Shown here piece after piece: positions 1 through 9,063 of a stretch of DNA of 64,000 bases (its first letter is position 1; each line of letters starts with the position of its first letter). The DNA is from REEP01 sp964517265 (GTDB lineage: Bacteria; Pseudomonadota; Alphaproteobacteria; Rhodospirillales; Defluviicoccaceae): the NCBI GenBank assembly GCA_964517265.1, contig CAZFBS010000005.1, positions 29,495-93,494 on the forward strand, written 5' to 3'. The position numbers and the translations under genes were made by a program. The notes beneath the pieces were generated by a model. The model saw nothing but the letters and a program-made list of their open reading frames with translations. It did not search any database and was not told where the DNA came from.

Positions 1-77
1 GGTCGATCAAGCTCTTCTTCGAAGGCGAGTTCACGCGGTTCGGCGATCTGGAGACGCGGGTCGATCCTGACGCGTGA
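1..77 (+). CDS. dnaB: Replicative DNA helicase DnaB, C-terminal end (partial)
   Basis: The window opens inside a gene. The frame starting at base 3 reads SIKLFFEGEFTRFGDLETRV and stops at the TGA at 75-77. This resembles the end of DnaB, where a 'lxFxGxFTRFxxL' tail closes the RecA-like ATPase domain. DnaB unwinds DNA at the replication fork. The next gene is alr 7 bases downstream, and dnaB-alr-radA order is common in alphaproteobacteria. Only about 24 codons are visible, so the call rests on the tail motif and on synteny. Confidence 0.75.
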   Translation, partial: SIKLFFEGEFTRFGDLETRVDPDA

Positions 78-83
78 GGGAAC

Positions 84-1190
84 ATGGCTGAGACTGCCTG
101 CGCCGATGGGGTCCTGACGATCGATCTCGCTGCCGTGGTGGCCAACTACCGGTTGTTGCAGTCGCATGCCTATCCGGCGGAATGCGGCGCTGCGGTCAAG
201 GCCAACGGTTACGGCCTTGGAGCCGATCGCGTGGTCCCCGCTTTGGCCGGAGCAGGCTGCCGGACGTTCTTCGTGGCCAGCGTCGATGAAGGTCTGCACG
301 TGCGTCGCATGCTGGCGGATTTTCCAGATGCCGTGGTCTATGTCCTGAACGGTCCCGAGGGTGCCGAAGCCACGCTGGTCGCTCACGAGCTGAGGCCGGT
401 ATTGAATTCCCTGGCCAATATTGCCGCCTGGGCCGCCCATGCATGCCGGTGCGGAACCGCTCTCGCCGCTGCGATCCATATCGATAGCGGGATGGCGCGA
501 CTGGGGCTTCCCGCCGACGAACTGGATCGGCTGGTAAGGGAGCCGAGACGCCTGGATGGTGTGCAGATCACCTGCCTGATGAGCCATCTTGCCTGTGCGG
601 ATGCCGCCGAGCATGAACTGAACCGTCGGCAGCTGGCGGTGTTCCGGGGTGCACAAGATCAGTTTCCGGGAGTCCCGGCCTCCCTCGCCAACTCGGCCGG
701 AATCTTCCTCGGGGCGGATTACCACGCCGATCTGGTGCGGCCGGGGGCCGCTCTTTACGGCATTTCTCCGGTGGACGGGGCCGCGAATCCGATGACTCCG
801 GTGGTTCGGCTGGAAGCCCGCATCCTTCAGGTGCGTGAAATTGACAGAGGGGAGACCGTTGGCTATGGTGCGACGCACTGTGCTGATCGGCCCGAGAGGA
901 TTGCGACGGTGGCTGCGGGCTATGCGGACGGGTATTTGAGGTCGCTCAGCAACCGTGCAAGCGGATTTCTCGCGGGTCGCCGGATTCCGCTGGTCGGCCG
1001 GGTTTCGATGGATCTGATCACCTTCGACGTCACCGGCGTGCCCCGGGAGCAGGCCTGTCCCGGTGCCATGGTGGAGCTAATCGGTCCTCACTATCCGGTT
1101 GATGCCATTGCATCCGATGCAGGAACCATCGGTTATGAGATTCTCACCGCCCTCGGCTCCCGGTACCGGCGCGTCTATGTCGGCGATTGA
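84..1190 (+). CDS. alr: Alanine racemase
   Basis: PLP-dependent interconversion of L- and D-alanine, supplying D-Ala for peptidoglycan. The 368-residue length is normal. The PLP-binding lysine is K39 in AVKANGYGLG, and the second catalytic base is Tyr261 in VGYGATH. The fold is an N-terminal TIM barrel followed by a C-terminal beta domain with GRVSMD near 305-310. It begins 7 bases after dnaB and its stop abuts the start region of mlaE, so it is part of one transcription unit. The ATG at 84 gives the usual N-terminus ('VLTIDLAAVVANYR'). Confidence 0.95.
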   Translation: MAETACADGVLTIDLAAVVANYRLLQSHAYPAECGAAVKANGYGLGADRVVPALAGAGCRTFFVASVDEGLHVRRMLADFPDAVVYVLNGPEGAEATLVAHELRPVLNSLANIAAWAAHACRCGTALAAAIHIDSGMARLGLPADELDRLVREPRRLDGVQITCLMSHLACADAAEHELNRRQLAVFRGAQDQFPGVPASLANSAGIFLGADYHADLVRPGAALYGISPVDGAANPMTPVVRLEARILQVREIDRGETVGYGATHCADRPERIATVAAGYADGYLRSLSNRASGFLAGRRIPLVGRVSMDLITFDVTGVPREQACPGAMVELIGPHYPVDAIASDAGTIGYEILTALGSRYRRVYVGD

Positions 1191-1196
1191 GTGGTG

Positions 1197-1970
1197 ATGA
1201 ATCCGCTGCAAGCGGTCGGGCGCCTGTTCCTTGGTTTCCTTGGCACGGTCGGACGGCTGGTGATCTTCACCGGAAAGGGACTCGCCGCAACGGTACAGCC
1301 GCCCTTCTACTTCCGCAATCTCGGCAGACAGATGGTCGAAATCGGCTATTTCTCGCTGCCGGTTGTCGGGCTCACCGCGATCTTCAGCGGCATGGTTCTG
1401 GCACTGCAAAGCTATACCGGATTCGCACGCTTCTCCGCGGAAGGCGCCATCGCCAACGTCGTGGTTGTGTCGCTGACCCGCGAGCTGGGTCCGGTTCTGG
1501 CCGGCCTGATGGTCGCCGGGCGAATCGGTGCGTCGATGGCGGCCGAGATCGGAACGATGCGGGTGACCGAACAGCTCGATGCGCTCACCACCTTGTCGAC
1601 CAACCCGATGAAGTACATGGTCGCCCCCCGTCTCATCGCCGGCGTTCTGATGTTGCCGTTTCTCGTCCTCGTTGCCGATATCATCGGCGTGTTCGGCGGT
1701 TATCTGGTTGCCGTTTTCAAGCTCGGCTTCAATCCGGCGAACTATATCCAAAGCACCTGGGAGTTTCTGGAGCCGATGGACGTGATTTCCGGACTGGTCA
1801 AGGCGGCGGTTTTCGGGTTCATCGTCACCTTGATGGGATGCTACCACGGCTATCACTCACGCGGAGGCGCCCAGGGTGTCGGCGCCGCCACGACCAATGC
1901 CGTGGTTTCCGCGGCCATTCTCATCCTCTGTTTTGACTACATTCTGACTGAGATGTTCTTTGCGCGATGA
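1197..1970 (+). CDS. mlaE: MlaE-family ABC transporter permease
   Basis: Integral membrane permease of the Mla phospholipid (asymmetry) transport system. It has several hydrophobic segments and the family core 'ARELGPVLAGLMVAGRIGAS'-like stretch (seen as TRELGPVLAGLMVAGRIGAS) and 'EIGTMRVTEQLDAL'. Starts at GTG 1191, GTG 1194 or ATG 1197 are all possible; ATG 1197 (257 aa) is chosen because MNPLQAVGRLF is the usual beginning. It overlaps mlaF by ATGA at 1967-1970. The partner subunits MlaD, MlaC and MlaB are not adjacent, which is usual for this operon in alphaproteobacteria. Confidence 0.9.
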   Translation: MNPLQAVGRLFLGFLGTVGRLVIFTGKGLAATVQPPFYFRNLGRQMVEIGYFSLPVVGLTAIFSGMVLALQSYTGFARFSAEGAIANVVVVSLTRELGPVLAGLMVAGRIGASMAAEIGTMRVTEQLDALTTLSTNPMKYMVAPRLIAGVLMLPFLVLVADIIGVFGGYLVAVFKLGFNPANYIQSTWEFLEPMDVISGLVKAAVFGFIVTLMGCYHGYHSRGGAQGVGAATTNAVVSAAILILCFDYILTEMFFAR

Positions 1971-2743
1971 CGGGCCGGCAGCCGAAAATCCGGATCAGGG
2001 GATTGCGCAAGGCATTTGGCGATAAGGTCGTGCTGGATGGGATCGACCTCGACGTCAACCAGCGCGAATCCCTGGTGGTGATAGGTGGGTCAGGGACCGG
2101 CAAATCGGTGCTCATCAAGTGCATTCTCGGCCTGCTTGAGCCGGATACCGGCAGCATCGAGGTTGATGGTCGCGAAGTTGTCGGGCTGAAAGGGGATGCG
2201 CGCGAAGAGGTTACCAGGAAGTTCGGCATGCTGTTCCAGGGCGGAGCGCTGTTCGACAGCCTGCCGGTATGGGAGAACGTGGCATTTGGCTTGCTGGCCG
2301 CGGGAGGAATGAACCGAACCGACGCCCGGCGGATTGCCATCGATAAGCTCGCCCAGGTGGGTCTCGCCAACGAAGCGGTGGATCTGTATCCGGCCGAGTT
2401 GTCGGGCGGAATGCAAAAGCGCGTGGCGCTTGCCCGGGCGATTGCGGCAGAGCCGGAAATCGTGTTCTTCGACGAGCCGACAACGGGCCTCGATCCAATC
2501 ATGGCCGACGTGATCAACAATCTCATTGTCAAGACCACGCGCCAGATGGGAGCAACCACGCTCTCGATCACCCATGATATGGTGAGCGCCCGCAAAATCG
2601 CCGACCGTATCGCGATGCTTTATCAGGGGCGGATCATCTGGGCCGGTTCGGTTGCCCAGATCGATCGGTGCGAGGATCCGCGCGTTGATCAGTTCATCCA
2701 CGGCCGTGCCGAAGGGCCGATCCAGATGGCGGTACGGGCATGA
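1967..2743 (+). CDS. mlaF: MlaF-family ABC transporter ATP-binding protein
   Basis: Cytoplasmic ATPase that powers the MlaE permease. Walker A is GGSGTGKS at 40-47, the signature LSGGMQKR is at about 145-152, and Walker B is IVFFDE at about 165-170, followed by PTTGLDP. Length 258 aa is normal. The start ATG overlaps the mlaE stop by four bases, indicating translational coupling. Its place between alr and radA suggests co-expression with cell envelope and DNA repair housekeeping genes rather than a dedicated regulator. Confidence 0.92.
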   Translation: MTGRQPKIRIRGLRKAFGDKVVLDGIDLDVNQRESLVVIGGSGTGKSVLIKCILGLLEPDTGSIEVDGREVVGLKGDAREEVTRKFGMLFQGGALFDSLPVWENVAFGLLAAGGMNRTDARRIAIDKLAQVGLANEAVDLYPAELSGGMQKRVALARAIAAEPEIVFFDEPTTGLDPIMADVINNLIVKTTRQMGATTLSITHDMVSARKIADRIAMLYQGRIIWAGSVAQIDRCEDPRVDQFIHGRAEGPIQMAVRA

Positions 2744-2758
2744 GGAGCGCCGGTCTCA

Positions 2759-2818
2759 ATGCCCTTCCACCCCGGGCCCTTCCACCCCGGGCCCTTCCAC
2801 CCGGCGCCCTTTCACTCG
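2759..2818 (+). repeat. 15-bp tandem repeat at the radA 5' end
   Basis: About four copies of a 15-bp unit (GGGCCCTTCCACCCC and degenerate versions) lie between mlaF and the conserved part of radA. The last copy has drifted to GGCGCCCTTTCACTC. In the radA frame it would encode repeated Pro-Phe-His-Pro-Gly. It lies between two candidate radA start codons (ATG 2759 and GTG 2840). Confidence 0.85.
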
Positions 2819-2839
2819 GCACAAAGGGGCACGCGGGCG

Positions 2840-4258
2840 GTGGCGCGTAAGCCGAGCCGGTACGTCTGTCAGGAGTGCGGCGCCGTCCAGCCGAAGTGGA
2901 CGGGCAAATGCGAATCGTGTGGCGGCTGGAACTCGTTGGTGGAGGAGGCGCCTGCCGAGTCGGCTCCGCGTGGCCTCGGGCGGCGTCGCGGCCGTCCGCT
3001 GGAGCTGGCCACGCTTGCCGGCACGGCGCCGCCTGTGCTGCGGCGCGAGACCGGCATCGCCGAGTTCGACCGCGTCACCGGAGGCGGTCTGGTTGCCGGC
3101 TCGGCGCTGCTGATCGGTGGCGACCCCGGCATCGGCAAGTCGACCCTTTTGCTCCAGGTGACCGCGGCATTGTCCGCGCAGGCCCGGTGCCTGTACATCT
3201 CGGGCGAAGAGGCGCTCGACCAGCTGCGGTTGCGTGCGCGCCGGCTCGGTCTCGGCGGGGCGCCGGTCGGCTTGGCGGCAGCCACCTCCGTGCGCGATAT
3301 CGTCGCCACCCTTGACTCGCCCCTTTCCTCGGGGGAAGCGCCGGAGGCGGTGGTCATCGACTCGATCCAGACCCTCTACGTCGATACGCTCGATTCGGCG
3401 CCGGGAACCGTGGCCCAGGTGCGCACATCGGTCCAGGAGCTTGTCCGTCTCGCGAAAAGGCGCGGGTTCGTCCTGTTGATGGTAGGACATGTCACCAAGG
3501 AAGGGATGATCGCCGGGCCCCGGGTGGTCGAGCACATGGTCGATACCGTCCTCTACTTCGAGGGGGAACGCAGCCATCAGTTCCGGATTCTCCGCGCCGT
3601 GAAGAACCGGTTCGGCGCGACCGACGAGATCGGGGTGTTCCAGATGACCGACGGGGGGTTGGCGGAGGTTGCCAATCCCTCGGCCCTGTTTCTCGCCGAT
3701 CGCGAACGGGATGTGCCGGGATGTTGCGTCTTCGCCGGCATCGAGGGCAGCAGACCGATCCTGGTGGAGATCCAGTCTTTGGTGGCGCCGACCTCGCTGG
3801 CGACGCCGCGGCGGGCCGTGGTGGGGTGGGACAACGGCCGGCTCGCGATGGTTCTGGCAGTGCTCGAGGCGCGGTGCGGATTGGGCTTTGCGGGCATGGA
3901 TGTCTACCTCAACGTTGCCGGCGGGCTTAAAGTCAACGAGCCGGCCGCCGATCTGGCGGTGGCGGCGGCGCTGGCGTCCGCGGCGGCCGGTCAGCCGTTT
4001 CCCTCCGATACCGTGGTTTTCGGCGAGATCGGCTTGGCCGGCGAGGTGCGGGCGGTGACACGCCAGGATCTTCGCCTGAAAGAAGCCACCCGGTTGGGGT
4101 TCACGCAGGCTTACCTGCCGGTTCGGCGGGCTGGCGGCGCACCGGCGCCAGCAGCCGGCATCAACGTAATCGAGATCGGCCGGGTTTCCGATCTTCTCGC
4201 TCTGCTCGATCGTCTGCCGCCGGCTGCCGATTTGGTCCAAAGGGTTCGACATGGCTGA
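2840..4258 (+). CDS. radA: DNA repair protein RadA (branch-migration ATPase)
   Basis: RecA-like, Lon-like protein that helps process recombination intermediates. Counting from GTG 2840 (472 aa), the C4 zinc finger is C10, C13, C24, C27, Walker A GDPGIGKS is at about 94-101, and the RadA-specific KNRFG motif is at 255-259. The C-terminus is the Lon-protease-like domain. The N-terminus MARKPSRYVCQECGAV matches the family, so GTG 2840 is preferred, with AAGGGG ten bases upstream. ATG 2759 is also in frame and follows GAGGAG; it would add 27 residues of PFHPG repeat. The gene overlaps cvpA by 8 bases. Confidence 0.93.
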   Translation: MARKPSRYVCQECGAVQPKWTGKCESCGGWNSLVEEAPAESAPRGLGRRRGRPLELATLAGTAPPVLRRETGIAEFDRVTGGGLVAGSALLIGGDPGIGKSTLLLQVTAALSAQARCLYISGEEALDQLRLRARRLGLGGAPVGLAAATSVRDIVATLDSPLSSGEAPEAVVIDSIQTLYVDTLDSAPGTVAQVRTSVQELVRLAKRRGFVLLMVGHVTKEGMIAGPRVVEHMVDTVLYFEGERSHQFRILRAVKNRFGATDEIGVFQMTDGGLAEVANPSALFLADRERDVPGCCVFAGIEGSRPILVEIQSLVAPTSLATPRRAVVGWDNGRLAMVLAVLEARCGLGFAGMDVYLNVAGGLKVNEPAADLAVAAALASAAAGQPFPSDTVVFGEIGLAGEVRAVTRQDLRLKEATRLGFTQAYLPVRRAGGAPAPAAGINVIEIGRVSDLLALLDRLPPAADLVQRVRHG

Positions 4259-4952
4259 CTGGGATCTTCCCGTGACGTTTGCAGACCTTATCGTTCTTCT
4301 GGTTCTCGTGCTCTCGGCGCTGCTCGCATTCGCCCGCGGCTTCGTCCATGAGGTGCTGGCGGTTGCCGGCTGGATCGGCGCCATCCTCGCCACGATCTAT
4401 GGCTTGCCCTACGTGCGTCCCTACGCCCGCACCCTGGTGGACAATCCTGCGGTGGCGGATATCGCCGCGGGCCTCGCGCTGTTCCTGGTCAGCTTGGTGA
4501 TCTTGTCACTGCTGACGCGGGCCATTTCGCAGCGGATCCGCGATAGTCAGCTCAATGCGCTCGATCGCTCGCTTGGGTTCGTCTTCGGTCTGGTCCGCGG
4601 CGTCGTGCTGCTGGCCATCCTTTACCTCGCCGTCGACTGGCTAGTGCCGCCCCCGAACCAGCCGGCCTGGATCAGGGACGCGCGCTCGATGCCGCTGGTG
4701 GAGGGTGCGGCCGACGTGCTGAAGTCCGTCATTCCCGATGCCGAGGTGAAAAAGGGAGCGACAACCGCCGAAGGGGCTGTTCAAGATGCCAGAAAAGCGC
4801 TTGAAACCCACAAGATGCTACGCGACATGATGAGTCCTGAGCCGGGGCGGGGGAGTGGGAACGGCGATACGGCGGTGAACGGGTATAGCGCTCAAGAACG
4901 ACGGGAATTCGAGCGGCTGCTCAACAGCAGCGAGGGTCAGAACGGAAGATGA
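4251..4952 (+). CDS. cvpA: CvpA family membrane protein
   Basis: Inner-membrane protein of the colicin V production family. About four hydrophobic segments lie in the first 130 residues (for example FADLIVLLVLVLSALLAFA and GLVRGVVLLAILYLAVDWLV), followed by a charged soluble tail. The 233-residue length is slightly long because of that tail. The start overlaps the end of radA by 8 bases and the stop overlaps purF by ATGA. The cvpA-purF pairing is widespread in proteobacteria and supports the call, although the molecular function is not settled. Confidence 0.88.
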   Translation: MADWDLPVTFADLIVLLVLVLSALLAFARGFVHEVLAVAGWIGAILATIYGLPYVRPYARTLVDNPAVADIAAGLALFLVSLVILSLLTRAISQRIRDSQLNALDRSLGFVFGLVRGVVLLAILYLAVDWLVPPPNQPAWIRDARSMPLVEGAADVLKSVIPDAEVKKGATTAEGAVQDARKALETHKMLRDMMSPEPGRGSGNGDTAVNGYSAQERREFERLLNSSEGQNGR

Positions 4953-6439
4953 CGAACCCAAGCGGACGCGGTCCGAAGTTGCTTGCGGGCGAAGGTGCGG
5001 CCGCGCGTTTCGAAGATGATCACTTTCATGACGAATGCGGGGTGTTCGGCATTTACGAGCACACCGACGCCGCGGCGGCAACCGCGCTGGGGCTGCACGC
5101 GTTGCAACACCGGGGACAGGAGGCCGTCGGCATCGTCAGCTTTGATGGCGAGCACTTCCACAGTCACAAGGCCCTGGGCTTGGTCGGGGACAATTTCGGC
5201 TCACAGTCGGTGATCCGCCGCTTGCCCGGCAGCGCCGCCGTCGGCCATGTTCGTTACGCGACCTCCGGCGACACGGTGCTGCGCAATGTACAACCGCTGT
5301 TCGCCGACCTCGAATTCGGCGGCGTTGCCATCGCCCACAACGGCAACCTCACCAACGCGCTTGGGGTCCGCAAGGCCCTGGTCCGTCGCGGGGCGATCTT
5401 CCAGTCGACAACCGATAGCGAGGCAATCATCCATCTCATCGCGACCAGCCACTATTCGACCGTCATCGATCGGATCATCGATGCGATGCGCCAGCTCGAA
5501 GGGGCCTACTCACTGGTGGCGATCACCCGGCGCAAGCTGATCGGCATGCGCGATCCCTATGGCGTTCGGCCGCTGGTGCTGGGGCGCCTCGGTGGGGCGG
5601 CTATTCTGGCCTCCGAGACGTGCGCGCTTGACATCATCGGCGCCGAATTCGTGCGGGATGTCGAGCCGGGCGAAATTGTCGTGATCGACGAGCGCGGCCT
5701 GCGCAGTGTGCGCCCGTTCGCCAAGGTGCCGCGCCGGTTCTGTATCTTCGAGCATATCTACTTTGCTCGTCCGGACTCGACCCTGGAGGGCCGCAACGTT
5801 TATGAGGTGCGCAAGCGGATCGGCGCGGAACTGGCCCGTGAAAGCCATGTGGATGCCGATCTTGTCGTTCCTGTGCCCGACTCCGGCGTGCCCTCGGCGA
5901 TCGGTTATGCCGAGCAGTCGCAGATTCCGTTCGAACTCGGCATCATCCGCAACCACTATGTCGGGCGCACGTTTATCGAACCCAAGGACCGGATCCGGCA
6001 TCTCGGCGTCAAGCTCAAGCACAACGCCAATGTGGCCCGCCTGAAAGGCAAGCGCGTGATCCTTGTCGACGATTCCATCGTACGGGGGACGACATCGGTC
6101 AAGATCGTTGAGATGGTTCGCAGCGCTGGGGCCGCAGAAATCCATTTGCGGGTTTCCAGCCCCCCGACCACGCATTCGTGTTTCTATGGCATCGATACGC
6201 CGGAGCGAAGCGAGCTTCTGGCGTCGAGCCGGGACGTGACGGAGATGGCGCGCTATATCGGCGTCGACTCGCTCGCCTATATCTCGATCGACGGACTTTA
6301 TCGGGCTGTCGGCGAAACCGCGCGCGATCCTCTCAAGCCGCAGTTTTGTGACGCCTGCTTCACCGGCGACTATCCCATCGGATTGTCCGACTACGAGGAA
6401 TATCCGATCAACGAGCAACTCTCGTTGCTTGAGGAATGA
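4949..6439 (+). CDS. purF: Amidophosphoribosyltransferase
   Basis: First committed step of purine synthesis: PRPP plus glutamine to phosphoribosylamine. A 29-residue propeptide precedes the N-terminal nucleophile C30 (DECGVFGIYEH), as in Bacillus-type enzymes. The glutaminase domain is followed by the phosphoribosyltransferase domain with the PRPP motif VILVDDSIVRGTT. Cysteines in RFCIFEH, HSCFYG and FCDAC fit the 4Fe-4S ligands of the clostridial/Bacillus type, so an iron-sulphur cluster form is inferred. It overlaps cvpA and the following SDR gene by four bases each. Confidence 0.96.
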   Translation: MTNPSGRGPKLLAGEGAAARFEDDHFHDECGVFGIYEHTDAAAATALGLHALQHRGQEAVGIVSFDGEHFHSHKALGLVGDNFGSQSVIRRLPGSAAVGHVRYATSGDTVLRNVQPLFADLEFGGVAIAHNGNLTNALGVRKALVRRGAIFQSTTDSEAIIHLIATSHYSTVIDRIIDAMRQLEGAYSLVAITRRKLIGMRDPYGVRPLVLGRLGGAAILASETCALDIIGAEFVRDVEPGEIVVIDERGLRSVRPFAKVPRRFCIFEHIYFARPDSTLEGRNVYEVRKRIGAELARESHVDADLVVPVPDSGVPSAIGYAEQSQIPFELGIIRNHYVGRTFIEPKDRIRHLGVKLKHNANVARLKGKRVILVDDSIVRGTTSVKIVEMVRSAGAAEIHLRVSSPPTTHSCFYGIDTPERSELLASSRDVTEMARYIGVDSLAYISIDGLYRAVGETARDPLKPQFCDACFTGDYPIGLSDYEEYPINEQLSLLEE

Positions 6440-7191
6440 GTGAGTCTTCCAGCCCGCCCGCTGCCCAGCCGGCTGCTGGTGCGGCGGATGGAAACGGCCG
6501 GCTTGCCGGTCGCGTCGCGCTGATCACCGGCGCTTCCCGGGGTATCGGCCGGGCGGTGGCCCTGCGCTATGCTCGCGAGGGCGCCGACGTTGTTCTCGTT
6601 GCCCGTACTCAGGCGGCACTGGAGGAGGTGGATGACGAGATCCGCGCCGCCGGTGGGGCAGCGACGCTGGTGCCGGCCGACCTCACCGACAATACCGTGA
6701 TCGAGCGCATGGGTGCTGCCGTTTATGAGCGCTGGCAACGCCTTGACGTGCTTGTCGGCAACGCCGGGGTGCTGGGTGTGCTGAGCCCGCTGCCGCACAT
6801 TTCGCCCGAGGTCTGGGACCAGGTGCTGGCGGTGAACGTGACGGTGAACTGGCGCCTGATCCGCAGCTTCGATCCGCTGTTGCGGGCATCTCCTGCCGGC
6901 CGGGCGATCTTCGTGACGTCGGGCGTGGCGAGGGGACGGGCATACTGGGGAGCGTACGCGGTCAGCAAAGGGGCGCTGGAGACGATGGTGCGAACCTATG
7001 CCGAGGAGGTGGCGAAGTCGCCCGTTCGTGCCAACCTGATCAACCCCGGCGCGACCCGTACCGGCATGCGTGCCGCCGCCTATCCGGGCGAAGATCCTGC
7101 CAGCCTCAAGCCACCGGAGGCGGTCACCGAGGTTTTCGTCGAATTTGCCGAGGCGAATTGCATACGCAACGGGGAGGTTGTCTCGGCATAA
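6436..7191 (+). CDS. Short-chain dehydrogenase/reductase (SDR)
   Basis: Classical SDR with the cofactor motif TGASRGIG at about 31-38, NNAG-like 'VGNAG', a serine in VTSGVA, and the catalytic YAVSK. The first 20 residues are Ala/Pro-rich and look like an added tail. Length 251 aa. The substrate is unknown; sequences of this kind follow purF in several alphaproteobacteria. The start overlaps the purF stop (ATGA at 6436), so it is co-translated with purF. It ends the forward operon; the next gene is convergent. Confidence 0.88.
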   Translation: MSESSSPPAAQPAAGAADGNGRLAGRVALITGASRGIGRAVALRYAREGADVVLVARTQAALEEVDDEIRAAGGAATLVPADLTDNTVIERMGAAVYERWQRLDVLVGNAGVLGVLSPLPHISPEVWDQVLAVNVTVNWRLIRSFDPLLRASPAGRAIFVTSGVARGRAYWGAYAVSKGALETMVRTYAEEVAKSPVRANLINPGATRTGMRAAAYPGEDPASLKPPEAVTEVFVEFAEANCIRNGEVVSA

Positions 7192-7237
7192 GACCGCGCA
7201 CCGCTATCCTTGCGGCATCGACCGCCAGGACCGACTG

Positions 7238-7696
7238 CTAGGGTGCGGTTTCGGTGTACCGAGCCAGCAGGTCGGAGAGTTGTACGAGTGTGGCCGCGGT
7301 ATCTTCCTCGTATTCGGCCAGGGCTCGCAACGTGTCCGCCGGAAGATCGCTCTTGAGCGCAACGTTTATCCGCTCATTCAGGTCATCTTCCGCCTCGATC
7401 CTCTCTTCGAGCAGAGCAAGCCGTGGGTCCTCGGTTGCCGCCCGGATCCGCGAGGCAACCTCATGAATGAGTTCCGCTTCCACGTCGGGTTCGCGGGGAA
7501 GATCGCCCAACTTCCGGATATGCTTGCTCAGCGTCTCGCCCATCTCCCGCCGCCGACGGCCCAGCTCGGTGAACACGCTGGCAATCTGCACATCGTCGAT
7601 CCGCTCTGCCTCGTCTTCGTAGAGATCTGCCGCTTCGAGAGCGGCCTCGATCACCGCGTTCAGACGAATTTCACGCTGTTCCCTTAGAATGCTCAT
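7238..7696 (-). CDS. PA2169-like four-helix-bundle protein
   Basis: 152-residue, charged, all-helical protein with no signal peptide. The pattern LNAVIEAALEAADLYEDEAE ... FTELGRRRREMGETLSKHIRKLGD ... LEERIEAEDDLNERINVALK resembles the PA2169 (DUF2383-type) ferritin-like helical bundle family. Its role is unknown; relatives are linked to stress and stationary phase. The start lies inside the 3' end of the lipid kinase gene (26-base overlap), so the two are probably one operon. The family call is by pattern only. Confidence 0.6.
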   Translation of the reverse strand: MSILREQREIRLNAVIEAALEAADLYEDEAERIDDVQIASVFTELGRRRREMGETLSKHIRKLGDLPREPDVEAELIHEVASRIRAATEDPRLALLEERIEAEDDLNERINVALKSDLPADTLRALAEYEEDTAATLVQLSDLLARYTETAP

Positions 7697-8747
7697 CCGT
7701 TAACCCTTCCTTGCGCGACTTCGCAACAGCTGGGGAGAACACTTCCAAGGCATGACGAGCGACCTCGAAGCTGGCCGGTGTCCGGGTTGTCACCTCACCG
7801 TCGGTGTTGATGGACAAGATCCGGTCCGTTGTGATTTCGATCGTCTGCGCCCGTCTGATCTTGACGTACTTGGCATAGCCATGCCTGCCGAGGCGCAGCA
7901 ACGGAACCAGCAGGATCAGCTTCCAGAACGGAACCCGGCTCACGGAATAAAGATCGAGCCAGCCGTCATCGATGGCGGCGTCGTTTGCCACTGTCATCCC
8001 GCCGCCGTAATAGCGGCCGTTGCCCACCGCAATCTGAATGGAGCGCATATTCTCTCGGTTGCCGTCGCAGACAACCTCCGCGGAAAACGATCGGGCTTTG
8101 GTGACCGCCTCCCAGGCGGCGCCGATGTAGCTGGCGAGGCCGAACCTGCGCTTCTTCTCATTCGTCAAGCGCCGGGCGATCCGGACGCTGAGGCCCATGC
8201 TCGCAACATTGAAAAAGTGCTTGCCGTTGACACAACCGAGATCGATCCGGGTGGTATGGCCCGCAGCGATAATCTCGCAGGCCGCTCGAATTCCGAGCGG
8301 AATCGATAGCGTCCGCGCGAGGTCATTGGCGTTGCCCATCGGCAGGATGCCAAGGGGAAGCCCGGTTTTCAGCACGCTTTCCAGAGACATACACAATGTG
8401 CCGTCGCCGCCACCGAGAATGAGGATGTCGGCATCGGCAGCAGCCCTTTTGAGCATCTCCGGAATCCGGTGCGGGTCCCGAACGAGATGCACGGAGACGT
8501 CAATGCCGGCGTCCTCCAACACCCGCATACCTGCATCGAGGTTTTTGCGTCCACGACGACCTCGCCGGTTGACGATCAGCACCGCCCGCCGCGTCTCCTT
8601 GATCCCTCCTCCTTTGCCGGAATTAGGGGTAGACACGTTTTGGTTGTTGTCGCGGCTCGCCATTCCTTCCAATGTCGTCATCATTGCGCGCCCGTGCAAG
8701 GCACCGTGCGCCTCCGTTTTCCGAGGGGTCTTCAGCGCCGTCCCCAC
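7671..8747 (-). CDS. YegS/DAGK-like lipid kinase
   Basis: Diacylglycerol kinase catalytic domain protein. The first strand is AVLIVNRRGRRGRKN, followed by the hallmark GGGDGTL, a 'GILPMGNANDLARTL' stretch and a C-terminal domain with GNGRYYGGG. It probably phosphorylates a lipid or sphingoid substrate. The start is uncertain: the longest frame begins at GTG 8747, and an ATG pair at 8684 would remove 21 poorly conserved residues. Either is followed by a long low-complexity linker before the domain. Overlap with the next gene suggests co-transcription. Confidence 0.85.
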   Translation of the reverse strand: MGTALKTPRKTEAHGALHGRAMMTTLEGMASRDNNQNVSTPNSGKGGGIKETRRAVLIVNRRGRRGRKNLDAGMRVLEDAGIDVSVHLVRDPHRIPEMLKRAAADADILILGGGDGTLCMSLESVLKTGLPLGILPMGNANDLARTLSIPLGIRAACEIIAAGHTTRIDLGCVNGKHFFNVASMGLSVRIARRLTNEKKRRFGLASYIGAAWEAVTKARSFSAEVVCDGNRENMRSIQIAVGNGRYYGGGMTVANDAAIDDGWLDLYSVSRVPFWKLILLVPLLRLGRHGYAKYVKIRRAQTIEITTDRILSINTDGEVTTRTPASFEVARHALEVFSPAVAKSRKEGLTDEHSKGTA

Positions 8748-8748
8748 C

Positions 8749-8787
8749 TGCGAATCAGGTACCGGATCCCTCTTGCGATCAGGTACC
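8749..8787. repeat. Short direct repeat upstream of the lipid kinase
   Basis: TGCGAATCAGGTACC (8749-8763) and TGCGATCAGGTACC (8774-8787) are near-identical and 25 bp apart, just upstream of the longest kinase start. This could be a regulator binding site. The rest of 8748-9063 (316 bp) shows no ORF with a convincing start, no tRNA and no clear promoter. Confidence 0.35.
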
Positions 8788-9063
8788 TACCGAGTATCCG
8801 TAGCATGGCATCCTCCCCGACCCGCTGGTCCTGCGATTTGGCGCCGACGCGCCGTGACATGGCAGTGTTGGTGCGCGTTCATCTTGAACAGACAACAGCC
8901 GGAATCCCCTGCGAGTTCCTGGCCGGTTTGCTGATCGCGCCGGCTTTTCGGCTGACGGTTTTTCACAATCTACGCCTTTGTCCCAACGAAGCGAAACGAT
9001 AGACTTGCCCAACGAGCGGCCCCCGATCGGGTATGACGGCAATGTTCGCAATGGAGGAGCACG

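Noticed and set aside
2756..4393. 545-codon open frame on the minus strand over radA
   Set aside because: It is antisense to the clear radA gene, with low-complexity composition (many Arg, His, Gln, Pro) and no family pattern; long antisense frames are expected in GC-rich genes.
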